From: an uncultured Lachnospiraceae bacterium
Lineage (GTDB): Bacteria > Bacillota > Clostridia > Lachnospirales > Lachnospiraceae
DNA: 64,000 bases
Direction: 5' to 3'
Assembly (NCBI GenBank): GCA_902766825.1
Contig: CACXFB010000022.1
Coordinates: forward strand, 62,001 to 126,000
Shown here: in pieces, positions 35,874 to 44,974 of the stretch
Layout of the letters: the number at the start of each line of letters is the position of its first letter
Numbering within the stretch: the stretch's first letter is position 1
Position numbers and translations under genes: made by a program
The notes under the pieces: model-generated
Database searches by the model: none
Told to the model about the DNA's origin: nothing
What the model saw: only the letters and a program-made list of their open reading frames with translations

Positions 35874-35925
35874 AAACGGTTCTGACGGTATTCTCTCCCC
35901 GGAATATTGACAGGACCGTTTTATT
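35874..35925 (+). terminator. Putative terminator of the Tad operon
   Basis: AAACGGTTCTG (35874-35884) pairs with CAGGACCGTTT (35911-35921), with one G-T pair, around a 26-base loop, and TTTATTATG follows. It begins 25 bases after the FHA gene. The loop is long, so the call is moderate. Confidence 0.55.
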
Positions 35926-35987
35926 ATGATATAACTACTAACAAGTTAGACGTAACTAACCAACATTCAGAATGTAGGAATCATACA

Positions 35988-36676
35988 ATGTCATTAGTTG
36001 AATTAAAAAACGTTTCAAAAATTTATAAAACCGGGGAGCATGAACTTCACGCACTTGATGATGTTTCCCTTAATCTTGAGGAAGGAAAGTTTGTAGTAAT
36101 ACTTGGTCCGTCAGGAGCCGGCAAATCCACGCTTCTTAACATGCTTGGGGGACTTGATAATCCCACTGACGGACAGATTGTGGTGGATGGCATGGACATA
36201 TCAAAACTGTCAGGAGACGAGCTGTCGGACTACAGAGCAGGAAAGGTAGGGTTTGTATTTCAGTTTTATAATCTTATTCCTACGCTGACGGTAGGTGAAA
36301 ATATTGAACTGGTAGGGGAGATTACCAGTGACCCGCTGCCGACAAAGGAGATGCTTAAGGAGGTTGATTTATTAGACCATATTGACAACTTTCCGGTGGA
36401 GAGCAGCAAAGGGTAAGTATCGCCAGAGCTCTTGCCAAGAACCCTAAAATCCTTCTTTGCGATGAGCCTACGGGAGCACTTGATTCCCAGACAGGAGTGC
36501 TTGTGTTAAAACTGCTTTTGTCCATGGCGAGAAACCGCAACAAAACCATAATAATAGTTACCCATAACCAGAACATAGCTAAGATGGCAGATGTTATCAT
36601 CAAAGTTAAAAACGGCAAAATAAAGTCTTATGAGGAACAGCCAAATCCAAGCAGTGTTGATGAAATCGACTGGTAA
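35988..36676 (+). pseudogene. ABC exporter ATPase (LolD/MacB type), frameshifted at the signature motif
   Basis: Translation from the ATG at 35988 gives a normal MacB/LolD-type start (MSLVELKNVSKIYKTGEHEL), Walker A GPSGAGKST, and Q-loop FQFYNL. It then runs into a stop after [10 protein letters not shown]. In another frame the gene resumes as [20 protein letters not shown] with Walker [12 protein letters not shown] and the H-loop VTHN, ending at 36676. Intact relatives read [12 protein letters not shown]. Here four codons and one base appear missing, consistent with a 13-base deletion between two TTTCC repeats. The product would lack its C-terminal ATPase half. Its permease partner follows intact. 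A sequencing error is possible but would have to remove 13 bases. Confidence 0.82.
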
Positions 36677-36739
36677 TACCCGGATTGTTTTAAGAGCAGA
36701 CAGTTTGACAAAAAACAGAGATTGGATGGTGCATGGAAC

Positions 36740-39097
36740 ATGTTAAAAAAGAAATTTTTCAGAACCATGAAGCTGTATAAAGCCCAGTTTATTTCCATGA
36801 TTATAATGATAGGAATCGGAATGGGAATTTTCATTGGCTTTAATGCTGAGTGGAAGACTATATCAGAGAATACCGCAAAGTTTAATGACGAGACAAACTA
36901 TGCCGATTACAGAATAATGTCTAACAGTATCGCGACTGGAAATGATTCTAAAGAAAGCGGTAATTCCCTGTTGGATATGCTTAAGGAACTGCCCCTTGCA
37001 GGTGCATTTTCAAAAGAGGATGTACAAAAGATTCAAGATATAGAAGGAGTAAAAGAGGTTTCAAGGTATATCTGTGTGCCGGCAGATGTGAAGGATATGG
37101 ATGGGGATGCCGTAAATCTTACGGTTACCGAGAATTTTAAAGTATCCGGATTTAAGCTTATGGGTGACGGCAAAGAATATGACCCGGAAGATGAGGATGC
37201 AGTGTGGCTTGGCGATAAATACGCCAATGCAAATGATATAAAAGCAGGGGATGAAATAACATTTGTCTATAACAACATGGAGATGACGGGAAAGGTGGCA
37301 GGTCTTGTCAAGGCAAGTGAACATCTCATATGTGTCAGGGATGAAACCCAGCTGATGCCGGATTATGATACTTTTGGTTTCGCTTATGTATCACCGGTCT
37401 TCTATAAGAAAAATGTGGGCTTTGAATATTATCCTCAGCTTAATGTGATAAGTGATGTGGAAGAAGATGAGTTTAAGGAACTGGTAAATGAGGCACTGGG
37501 AAGAACAATGATGGTGCTTACCAAGGACGAGACCATTTCCTATGCCGAAGCAAAAGGCGAGGAGGAAGAGGGAAAGACCATGGGCTCTGTACTGCCTGTA
37601 ATATTTGTTGCAATTGCAGTGCTTACCATGGTTACCACCATGCACAGGCTTGTCACAAAAGAGAAGACCCAGATTGGAATTTTAAAAGCCTTAGGTTTCA
37701 GGGACAGGGCTATATTAACTTTCTACACATCATATGCATTGTTTGTAGGGATAATCGGCTGTGTCATAGGTGTTATTATCGGAGTTGCCCTCAATTACAT
37801 GATAATGAATCCAAAGGGTGCAATGGGTACATACCTTGATATGCCGTACTGGAGAATGTATATTCCCTGGTTCTGCTATGTTCTTATTGTTGTAATGATT
37901 GTGCTTCTTACCGGTGTTGGATATATGTCAGTAAAGAAAATGCTAAGGGGAAGTGCGGCACAGACCCTTCGTCCTTATGTGCCTTCTAAGGTTAAAAATC
38001 TTTTGCTGGAAAGAACACCTTTCTGGAAGAAATTATCCTTTGGCACCAAGTGGAACTTAAGGGACATTTTCAGACACAAGTCAAGAACAGCTATGACCTT
38101 GCTTGGTATAACCGGATGTATGACAATCATTGTTGGCTCCTTTGGTATGAAGGATACGATGGATGAATATATAGACCTTTACTATAAGGAAGCTGCAATG
38201 TACACCTCCTGCATTAATCTTTCAGAAAATGTTGATGATGACACTGCGCAGGAGCTTGCAGAAAAATACGATGGTGATACCTGTGCTGCCATGAGCGTGG
38301 AACTGAAAGGGGATGCTGTGGGACTTGAAATATACGATATTAGTCATGACATGATTCGATTCATGGATACGGATAATAATTTCTTTGATATTGAGAGTGA
38401 CGGTGCGTATATATGTTCAAGAATATCAAAAAAATATGATGTAAAAGAAGGGGACACGATAGTTATAAGCCCTTATGGAACGGATGATGAGTACTCTCCT
38501 AGAGTGGCTGGTGTCATTTCCTCTATGACAGAAAGCATTGCAATAACCTCTCAGTTTGCAAAGAGTGAGGGAATCTCCACACCGGTAACTGCAATTTACA
38601 CTGCTACCCAAAAGGAGGATATTACCCAGGAGGATGCCATCAAAAATGTTTCCTCAAAGCAGACTATAATAGATTCCTTTGATGAATTCATGGTGATTAT
38701 GTATCTTATGATTGGGATGCTGATTGTGGCAGGTTCCATCCTTGCCATAGTTGTTCTTTACAATTTAGGAGTGATGAGTTACACAGAGCGTTATACTGAG
38801 ATGGCAACTCTTAAGGTGGTAGGATTTAAGGATAAAAGAATTGCTTCCCTGCTTATTAGCCAGAACATGTGGATTACGGTGGTAGGAATTGTGATTGGAA
38901 TGTTCACGGGAGTGGCTGCACTTTCGGGACTGATTGCCGCTCTGGCTTCCGAGTATGAACTTAACATCTACCTTGGACCGGTAACATACATTGCCGGAAT
39001 CGCCATAACCTTTGGAGTGTCTTTCTTAGTAAGCTTTATGGTTTCAAGAAAAAATAAAAATATAGACATGGTAGAGGCTCTTAAGGGTGCAGAGTAA
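36740..39097 (+). CDS. FtsX/MacB-type ABC transporter permease
   Basis: This 785-residue protein has a membrane helix near the N-terminus (QFISMIIMIGIGMGIFIGF), a large extracytoplasmic domain, and a first FtsX block (VLPVIFVAIAVLTMVTTMHR with GILKALGFRDRAI). A second extracytoplasmic part and a second FtsX block (YLMIGMLIVAGSILAIVVLY with MATLKVVGFKDKRI) follow. The two LKxxGFxD motifs are the coupling helices that contact the ATPase. This duplicated layout suits lipid, peptide or antimicrobial export or mechanotransmission. The start is uncertain: the ATG at 36740 is used, with a TTG at 36722 also possible. Its ATPase gene just upstream is frameshifted, so the transporter may be inactive or use another ATPase. 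A terminator follows at 39163. Confidence 0.85.
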   Translation: MLKKKFFRTMKLYKAQFISMIIMIGIGMGIFIGFNAEWKTISENTAKFNDETNYADYRIMSNSIATGNDSKESGNSLLDMLKELPLAGAFSKEDVQKIQDIEGVKEVSRYICVPADVKDMDGDAVNLTVTENFKVSGFKLMGDGKEYDPEDEDAVWLGDKYANANDIKAGDEITFVYNNMEMTGKVAGLVKASEHLICVRDETQLMPDYDTFGFAYVSPVFYKKNVGFEYYPQLNVISDVEEDEFKELVNEALGRTMMVLTKDETISYAEAKGEEEEGKTMGSVLPVIFVAIAVLTMVTTMHRLVTKEKTQIGILKALGFRDRAILTFYTSYALFVGIIGCVIGVIIGVALNYMIMNPKGAMGTYLDMPYWRMYIPWFCYVLIVVMIVLLTGVGYMSVKKMLRGSAAQTLRPYVPSKVKNLLLERTPFWKKLSFGTKWNLRDIFRHKSRTAMTLLGITGCMTIIVGSFGMKDTMDEYIDLYYKEAAMYTSCINLSENVDDDTAQELAEKYDGDTCAAMSVELKGDAVGLEIYDISHDMIRFMDTDNNFFDIESDGAYICSRISKKYDVKEGDTIVISPYGTDDEYSPRVAGVISSMTESIAITSQFAKSEGISTPVTAIYTATQKEDITQEDAIKNVSSKQTIIDSFDEFMVIMYLMIGMLIVAGSILAIVVLYNLGVMSYTERYTEMATLKVVGFKDKRIASLLISQNMWITVVGIVIGMFTGVAALSGLIAALASEYELNIYLGPVTYIAGIAITFGVSFLVSFMVSRKNKNIDMVEALKGAE

Positions 39098-39162
39098 TAT
39101 CGGTTCTACAGTAAAAAAGCATTAAAATATTCCTGCCGGGTACGTGCAGGGAAGGTATGGTC

Positions 39163-39211
39163 GCAAAAAGCGGTTGCAACATGGTTTGCAATCCGTTTTC
39201 TGCGGCTTTTT
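39163..39211 (+). terminator. Terminator after the ABC permease
   Basis: GCAAAAAGCGG (39163-39173) pairs imperfectly with CCGTTTTCTGC (39193-39203), and TTGCAA repeats pair inside. GGCTTTTTC follows. It separates the transporter from the next promoter. Confidence 0.6.
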
Positions 39212-39227
39212 CATTGTAATTATGCCA

Positions 39228-39256
39228 TTGAAAACACGATACAATTTCAGTATAAT
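39228..39256 (+). promoter_or_regulatory. Sigma-A promoter of the L,D-transpeptidase gene
   Basis: TTGAAA (39228-39233) and TATAAT (39251-39256) are 17 bases apart, 50 bases upstream of the start codon. Confidence 0.7.
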
Positions 39257-39306
39257 TAAAATCAGGGCTTATTGTGCCCTTTTGTAAGGAGGATTTAAAT
39301 TTAGGT

Positions 39307-40803
39307 ATGAAAAAGAAGAATAAACTGCTTGTTGCAGTAGGATGCTTTGTAGCAGCCGACGTTGCTGTCGGAGTTTTTCTTGCGGCCTTATTTAAGTATG
39401 ATAAGGCATGGTACCCTAATACAACATTTAATGGTGTGGATGTATCCGGAATGTCATATGAAGAGTCTGTTGAAGCAATAACCAAAGATATCTCAGATTA
39501 TTCGTTGACAATTAAGGGAAGAGATGGAGCAGGACTTGTTATCAAGGGTGAGGATATTGACCTTGAGCTGGCTAATGAGAGTGAGATTGCAAAAGTATAC
39601 AACGAAGAGCATGATACCTTTGCGATAGGAAAGATGACAGGAAGCAGGCAATACAGCGTTGATCTGGATGTTAACATTAATCAGGCAAAGCTTGCTCAGA
39701 TTGTTTCAAACAGCGAGATGGTTACCGGAAGCGATAAGTATCCGCTTAGAGAACCTGTTAATGCCAGGGTTGAATACTCAGATGAAAAGAAGACCGTGGT
39801 AGTGATTCCGGAGCAGGGCGGCAACATTATAGATGCTTCCGCTTTGATGGTAAAGACAAATGATGCTGTGTCACGTCTTGAAAAAGAGATGGACATAAGT
39901 GAAGACACAGGTGAGGACAGCGTGTATAAGCAACCGGCTGTTACATCCGAATCGGAAAGCATTTTAAAGGCGTATCATAATTACAATACTACATTGTACC
40001 AGTGGTTATCGTGGGATATGGGAGATGGTCAATACGAGACTATAACTCCTGATGACATACGCAAATGGATTAAGTTGTTGCCGGACGGAAGAGTAACTAT
40101 GGATAAGGACGGACTGTCTAAGTGGATAGAGGATTTCTGCTTAAAGTATAAGACGGTAGGAGCAACAAGAGATTTTACTACACATGATGGCAAGAAGATT
40201 CAGGTATCTGGTGGAGATTACGGTTGGCGTATTGATTATGACAAGACATTAGAAGCTGCTTATGAACAGCTTACAATGGAAAAAGAATGGGGAGCTGTTG
40301 AGCAGTATATTAACAGCCCGACATCAACAAGTCAGGATAATCTGACAACAACGTGGGAACCGGTATTCTCTAATACGGCATTTAAACTTGACTGTTCGAA
40401 CATTAATAACGACTGGGATCCTAAGAATTACAGCGAAGTTGATATTTCAGAGCAGAAAGTTTATGTATATAAAGACGGAAAGCTTGCACATGAGTGCATA
40501 TGTGTTACGGGACTTCCGTCAGACCCTGAGCGTAAGACAAAGCTTGGATGCTATTACGTAAAGGAAAAGAAAGAATCTTATGTGCTTACCGGTGATGACT
40601 ATTCGACACCGACAAAGTACTGGATAAGAATTATGTGGTCCGGAACGGGTTATCATTACATGAATCGTCGTGACTGGAGTTCATGGACAAAGGACCTTTA
40701 TAAAAGAAGAGGATCACACGGCTGCGTCAATCTGCAGTATGATGACGCGCAGGCACTGTACGGACTGATTAATTTCTACGATGCCGTGTTTATTCACGAA
40801 TAA
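39307..40803 (+). CDS. L,D-transpeptidase (YkuD) with PG_binding_4 domains
   Basis: The 498-residue protein has an N-terminal membrane helix (LLVAVGCFVAADVAVGVFLA) and an outer region with VanW/PG_binding_4-like domains (ITKDISDYSLTIKGRDGAGL and following). The C-terminal YkuD catalytic domain has the Cys motif SHGCVNLQ near residue 475. It should cross-link or edit peptidoglycan through 3-3 linkages outside the membrane. The same domain set is common in Clostridia. A strong AAGGAGG lies upstream of the ATG at 39307, but 14 bases away; no other standard start codon lies nearer, so the start has some uncertainty. It is monocistronic, with its own promoter. Confidence 0.9.
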   Translation: MKKKNKLLVAVGCFVAADVAVGVFLAALFKYDKAWYPNTTFNGVDVSGMSYEESVEAITKDISDYSLTIKGRDGAGLVIKGEDIDLELANESEIAKVYNEEHDTFAIGKMTGSRQYSVDLDVNINQAKLAQIVSNSEMVTGSDKYPLREPVNARVEYSDEKKTVVVIPEQGGNIIDASALMVKTNDAVSRLEKEMDISEDTGEDSVYKQPAVTSESESILKAYHNYNTTLYQWLSWDMGDGQYETITPDDIRKWIKLLPDGRVTMDKDGLSKWIEDFCLKYKTVGATRDFTTHDGKKIQVSGGDYGWRIDYDKTLEAAYEQLTMEKEWGAVEQYINSPTSTSQDNLTTTWEPVFSNTAFKLDCSNINNDWDPKNYSEVDISEQKVYVYKDGKLAHECICVTGLPSDPERKTKLGCYYVKEKKESYVLTGDDYSTPTKYWIRIMWSGTGYHYMNRRDWSSWTKDLYKRRGSHGCVNLQYDDAQALYGLINFYDAVFIHE

Positions 40804-40917
40804 TCAGACCCTTTTACATCAAGATTAATAATGATTTTGATGTCATAATATACACTATAATATATAGGTAACCATAATGTGTAACTAACGGTTGGTTGCC
40901 GGGAAAGAGGAGCAAAA

Positions 40918-42657
40918 ATGTCAGAAAAGAAGATTATGCTTGGTAATGAAGCCATTGCCAGAGGTGCGTGGGAAGCGGGAGTTAAAGTTTCAGCAGCTTA
41001 CCCTGGTACTCCAAGTACGGAAATCAGTGAAAATGTAGCTTTGTATGATGAGATTTATGCAGAGTGGAGCCCTAATGAGAAAGTTGCAACAGAGGTTGCC
41101 ATCGGAGCATCAATGAGTGGTGTTCGTTCAATGGTATCTATGAAGCACGTAGGTGTAAATGTTGCATCGGATCCGCTCTATACAGTTGCTTATATAGGTG
41201 TTAACGGCGGACTTGTTATGGTTGCAGCAGATGATCCTGGTATGTACAGCTCACAGAACGAGCAGGATACAAGATGCGTTGCAAGAGCTGCACAGGTTCC
41301 TGTAATTGAGCCTGCAGATTCATCAGAGGCAAAGGAATTTGTCAAGTTTGCTTATGATATAAGTGAAAAATACGACACACCTGTTATCGTAAGAACAACA
41401 ACAAGACTTGCACATTCACAGGGAATTGTTGAACTTTGTGACAGAGATAACCGTGAGGACAGACCTTACGTTAAAGATATTAAGAAAAATGTTATGATGC
41501 CGGGCAATGCAAAGCTTCGTCATATTGTTGTTGAAGACAGAATGAAGGCACTTGCTGCTGACGGATATGATTTCCCTATTAATAAGGTAGAATACAATGA
41601 TACATCAATAGGATTTATCACAAGCGGTATCCCTTATCAGTATGTTAAGGAAGCAATGCCCAATGCTTCTGTATTAAAACTTGGAATGGTTCATCCATTG
41701 CCTAAAAAGCTTATTGAAGAGTTCGCCTCAAAGGTTGATAAGCTCTACATCTTTGAGGAACTTGAGCCTGTAATCGAAGAGCAGGTTAAATCATGGGGAA
41801 TCAAGTGTGTAGGTAAAGAAATATTTACTCTTCAGGGTGAGTATAGTGCAACACTTTTAAAGAAAGCACTTCTTGGACAGCAGCCTGATGTTAAAGAGGC
41901 AGCAGATGTTCCTGCACGTCCACCGATTCTTTGCCCTGGATGTCCACATAGAAGTGTGTACACAGTACTTAAGAAGTTAAAGATTCATGCAGCAGGTGAT
42001 ATCGGATGTTATACACTTGGTGCCGTACCACCTCTTTCAGTTGTTGAGACTTCTGTATGTATGGGTTCTTCAATCAGTACACTTCACGGTATGGAGAAGG
42101 CAAAAGGAAAAGATTATGTTAAGGACTGGGTTGCTGTTATCGGAGATTCAACATTCCTTCATACAGGAATCAATTCACTTATGAATATGGTTTACAACAA
42201 AGGTGTTGGAACGGTTCTCATTCTTGATAACTCAACAACAGCCATGACAGGTCATCAGGATCATGCCGCAACAGGTAAGACTCTTAAAGGTGAGACAACA
42301 TACATGATTAACATTTATAACCTTTGCAAGTCACTTGGAATTGAGCATGTATATGAAGTAAGTTCATTTGATCTTGAAGGACTTGAGAACGCAGTTAAGG
42401 AAGAGACTAAGAGAGAAGAAGTATCGGTTATTATATGCAAAGCACCATGTGTACTTCTTAAAGGCAATGTATTTAAGACAAAATGTGAACCGGTTCCTGA
42501 AAAATGCAAGAAGTGCGGAGCATGTTTAAGACCGGGATGTCCTGCTATAACTAAGAACGAAGACGGAACAATTTCGATAGATGACACAATGTGTAACGGA
42601 TGCGGTCTTTGTAAGGGACTTTGCAAATTTGATGCCATCAAGGAGGTTGAAGCATAA
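40918..42657 (+). CDS. iorA: Indolepyruvate:ferredoxin oxidoreductase, alpha subunit
   Basis: IorA is the thiamine-diphosphate subunit that decarboxylates aryl pyruvates (from Trp, Phe, Tyr) to aryl-acetyl-CoA with ferredoxin as electron acceptor. The 579-residue protein begins MLGNEAIARGAWEAGVKVSA, has LCPGCPHRSVYTVL and GDIGCYTLG, the TPP-binding GDSTFLHTGI, and a C-terminal ferredoxin domain with two Cys clusters (CKKCGACLRPGCPA and CNGCGLCKGLCK). The length is usual. A GGGAAAGAGG site precedes the start. The stop overlaps the iorB start by one base. The enzyme also needs thiamine, and a thi operon lies at the left end of the window, though no link in control is visible. Confidence 0.96.
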   Translation: MSEKKIMLGNEAIARGAWEAGVKVSAAYPGTPSTEISENVALYDEIYAEWSPNEKVATEVAIGASMSGVRSMVSMKHVGVNVASDPLYTVAYIGVNGGLVMVAADDPGMYSSQNEQDTRCVARAAQVPVIEPADSSEAKEFVKFAYDISEKYDTPVIVRTTTRLAHSQGIVELCDRDNREDRPYVKDIKKNVMMPGNAKLRHIVVEDRMKALAADGYDFPINKVEYNDTSIGFITSGIPYQYVKEAMPNASVLKLGMVHPLPKKLIEEFASKVDKLYIFEELEPVIEEQVKSWGIKCVGKEIFTLQGEYSATLLKKALLGQQPDVKEAADVPARPPILCPGCPHRSVYTVLKKLKIHAAGDIGCYTLGAVPPLSVVETSVCMGSSISTLHGMEKAKGKDYVKDWVAVIGDSTFLHTGINSLMNMVYNKGVGTVLILDNSTTAMTGHQDHAATGKTLKGETTYMINIYNLCKSLGIEHVYEVSSFDLEGLENAVKEETKREEVSVIICKAPCVLLKGNVFKTKCEPVPEKCKKCGACLRPGCPAITKNEDGTISIDDTMCNGCGLCKGLCKFDAIKEVEA

Positions 42658-43235
42658 TGCAGACTAAAAATATTATGATCGTTGGAGTAGGCGGACAGGG
42701 AACTTTGCTTACAAGCCGTATATTAGGCGGAATTGCAATAGAAGGCGGATATGATGTAAAACTTTCAGAAGTTCACGGAATGGCACAGCGTGGAGGAAGC
42801 GTTGTAACATTTGTAAGATACGGCGAAACAGTAGCTGAGCCTATTGTTGAAGAAGGACAGGCTGATGTGCTTATCGCATTTGAGAGACTTGAAGCATTAA
42901 GATATATTCATTTCCTTAAAAAAGACGGGGTGCTTATAGTTAATGACCAGAAGATTGAACCGATAACAGTTGTTACCGGAATGGCACAGTATCCTGAAGG
43001 TATCATTGAAAAGCTTGAAGAAGAACATAAAGTTCTTAAGGTTGATGCCATGACAGAAGCTAAGAAACTTGGTAACTCAAAGGTATTTAATATTATTGTT
43101 CTTGGACTTGCAGCTGCACATATGGACTTTACAAAAGAGCAGTGGATTAAGGTTGTGGAAAACACAGTTCCAAAGAAGACAATAGAGATTAATACAAAAG
43201 CATTTGAACTTGGATGGGAGATTGGAAAAAAATGA
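42657..43235 (+). CDS. iorB: Indolepyruvate:ferredoxin oxidoreductase, beta subunit
   Basis: This 192-residue subunit carries the pyruvate:ferredoxin oxidoreductase gamma-type fold: an N-terminal GVGGQGTLLTSRILGGIA, the conserved EVHGMAQRGGSVVTFVRYG, and LIAFERLEALR. It assembles with IorA and helps bind CoA. It overlaps iorA by one base, and its own stop overlaps the ATG of the next gene (ATGA), so the three genes are translated as a coupled block. The length is normal and no lesion is seen. Confidence 0.95.
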   Translation: MQTKNIMIVGVGGQGTLLTSRILGGIAIEGGYDVKLSEVHGMAQRGGSVVTFVRYGETVAEPIVEEGQADVLIAFERLEALRYIHFLKKDGVLIVNDQKIEPITVVTGMAQYPEGIIEKLEEEHKVLKVDAMTEAKKLGNSKVFNIIVLGLAAAHMDFTKEQWIKVVENTVPKKTIEINTKAFELGWEIGKK

Positions 43236-44530
43236 TCTGGAATGAAGCAAAAGAATGTATGTCGCGCGATGAGATGGCAGCACTTCAGAGTGCACGTCTT
43301 GTCAAGACTGTAAACAGGGTTTACCACAACGTAGAGTTTTACAGAAAGAAGATGCAAAAGGTTGGTATAGAGCCTGGTGATATAAAAGGAATAGAAGATA
43401 TTACAAAACTTCCTTATACAACAAAGGCAGACCTTAGAGACAATTATCCGTTTGGTCTATTTGCCGTTCCAAAGTCAGAGATTGTCCGTGTTCACGCATC
43501 GAGCGGTACAACGGGTAAGGCAACGGTTGTAGGATATACAAGAAGAGATATCGATATCTGGGCTGAATGTGTTGCAAGAATTCTCTACATGGCAGGATTG
43601 AGAAGAGAAGATATTATTCAGGTAGCATACGGATACGGACTTTTCACCGGTGGTCTCGGACTTCATTACGGTGCCGAGAATCTTGGCGCAACAGTTGTTC
43701 CTATGTCTACAGGTAACACTAAAAAGCTTATCACAATGATGCTCGATTTTGAGGCAACAGGTATCGCATGTACACCTTCATACCTTCTTCACATTGCAGA
43801 GACAATCAAGGAGATGGGTGTAAGAGATCAGATTAAGCTTAAAACTGCTGTGTGTGGTGCGGAGCCTTGGACAGAGCAGATGAGACTTCAGATAGAAGAA
43901 GAACTTGGAATCAATGCTCATGATATTTACGGACTCAGTGAGATTATGGGACCTGGTGTGGCAGCAGATTGCGAGTTCCACAAGGGACTTCATGTTCATG
44001 AAGATCATTTCTTCCCAGAGATTATTGCTCCTGATACACTTGAGCCGGTTGCACCTGGAGAGGTTGGAGAACTTGTATTTACAACTCTCACTAAGGAAGG
44101 TCTTCCAATGATAAGATACAGAACAAAGGATCTTACAAGTATCACATATGATAAATGTGAATGTGGAAGAACAACTGCAAGAATCAGCAGATTCAAAGGC
44201 CGTTCTGATGACATGCTTGTTATCCGCGGTGTTAATGTATTCCCTTCACAGGTTGAGGCAGCTCTCCTTGAAATGGGTGAGACAACACCTCACTATATGA
44301 TGATTGTTGATCGTGTAAATAATCTTGATACTCTTGAAATCAAGGTTGAAGTTGAAGAGAAATTCTTTACTGATGAGATTAAACAGCTTGAACAGCTTTC
44401 TAAGAAAATCGGACATGTTATTCATCAGGCACTTGGAATTCAGGCAAAGATTACTCTGGTTGAACCAAAGAGCATTGAAAGAAGCATGGGTAAAGCAGTT
44501 CACGTTATTGATAACAGAAATCTTGTTTAA
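43232..44530 (+). CDS. Phenylacetate-CoA ligase-like aryl-CoA ligase
   Basis: The ATG at 43232 overlaps the iorB stop and follows GGGAGATTGG. The 432-residue AMP-forming enzyme has the PaaK hallmarks: LPYTTKADLRDNYPFGLFAV, the AMP-binding SSGTTGKATVVGYT, YGLSEIMGPGVA and the late GRSDDMLVIRGVNVFPSQVE. In anaerobes, such ligases next to iorAB interconvert aryl acetates and aryl-acetyl-CoA, in the CoA-to-acid direction conserving energy. This fits amino-acid fermentation. It could also activate aryl acetates for reductive synthesis of aromatic amino acids; direction cannot be read from sequence. The ACT-domain gene follows after 21 bases. Confidence 0.93.
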   Translation: MIWNEAKECMSRDEMAALQSARLVKTVNRVYHNVEFYRKKMQKVGIEPGDIKGIEDITKLPYTTKADLRDNYPFGLFAVPKSEIVRVHASSGTTGKATVVGYTRRDIDIWAECVARILYMAGLRREDIIQVAYGYGLFTGGLGLHYGAENLGATVVPMSTGNTKKLITMMLDFEATGIACTPSYLLHIAETIKEMGVRDQIKLKTAVCGAEPWTEQMRLQIEEELGINAHDIYGLSEIMGPGVAADCEFHKGLHVHEDHFFPEIIAPDTLEPVAPGEVGELVFTTLTKEGLPMIRYRTKDLTSITYDKCECGRTTARISRFKGRSDDMLVIRGVNVFPSQVEAALLEMGETTPHYMMIVDRVNNLDTLEIKVEVEEKFFTDEIKQLEQLSKKIGHVIHQALGIQAKITLVEPKSIERSMGKAVHVIDNRNLV

Positions 44531-44551
44531 CATGAAAGAGGAGGTATGGGT

Positions 44552-44974
44552 ATGCTGACAAAACAGGTATCGGTATTTGTGGAAAACAAAAAGGGAAGAA
44601 TGGAGCAGGTAAGTAAGTGCCTCTCGGATGGTAATATCAACATTGCATCAATGATTCTTGCAGATACAAGTGAGTATGGTCTGCTTAGAATGATAGTTTC
44701 AGATGCACCTAAGGCAAAAGAGGTTCTTGAAGCAGCCGGATTTTCAGCTATAATCACAAAGGTTTTAGTTGTTAAATTCCCTAACATTGCAGGAACACTT
44801 GATAAGCTTATGGGATTATTTAATGAGCTTGACTTAAGCATTGAGTACATGTACGGAATTTCAACATCTGCCGACAGTGCTACACTTGTTGTTAAGACAT
44901 CCGATAATGATGCAGCTGCAAAGGTAATCAGCGAAAAAGGTGCAGAAAGTGATATAAGCGTAATATGCATGTAA
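44552..44974 (+). CDS. Tandem ACT-domain protein
   Basis: The ATG at 44552 is preferred because GAGGAGG lies 7 bases upstream; the ATG at 44546 is too close to it. The 140-residue protein is two ACT domains: QVSVFVENKKGRMEQVSKCL at the start and KFPNIAGTLDKLMGLFNELD in the second half. ACT domains bind amino acids. Proteins of this type are typical companions of iorAB and aryl-CoA ligase genes and probably sense aromatic amino acids. The gene ends the coupled block and overlaps the start of tcdA by 10 bases. Confidence 0.9.
   Translation: MLTKQVSVFVENKKGRMEQVSKCLSDGNINIASMILADTSEYGLLRMIVSDAPKAKEVLEAAGFSAIITKVLVVKFPNIAGTLDKLMGLFNELDLSIEYMYGISTSADSATLVVKTSDNDAAAKVISEKGAESDISVICM

Noticed and set aside
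35874-35925. Another copy of the GAACCGTCCCC hairpin family after the FHA gene
   Set aside because: It contains ACCGTTTT and CTCCCC, but not the core loop or the stem design. It is better called a terminator.
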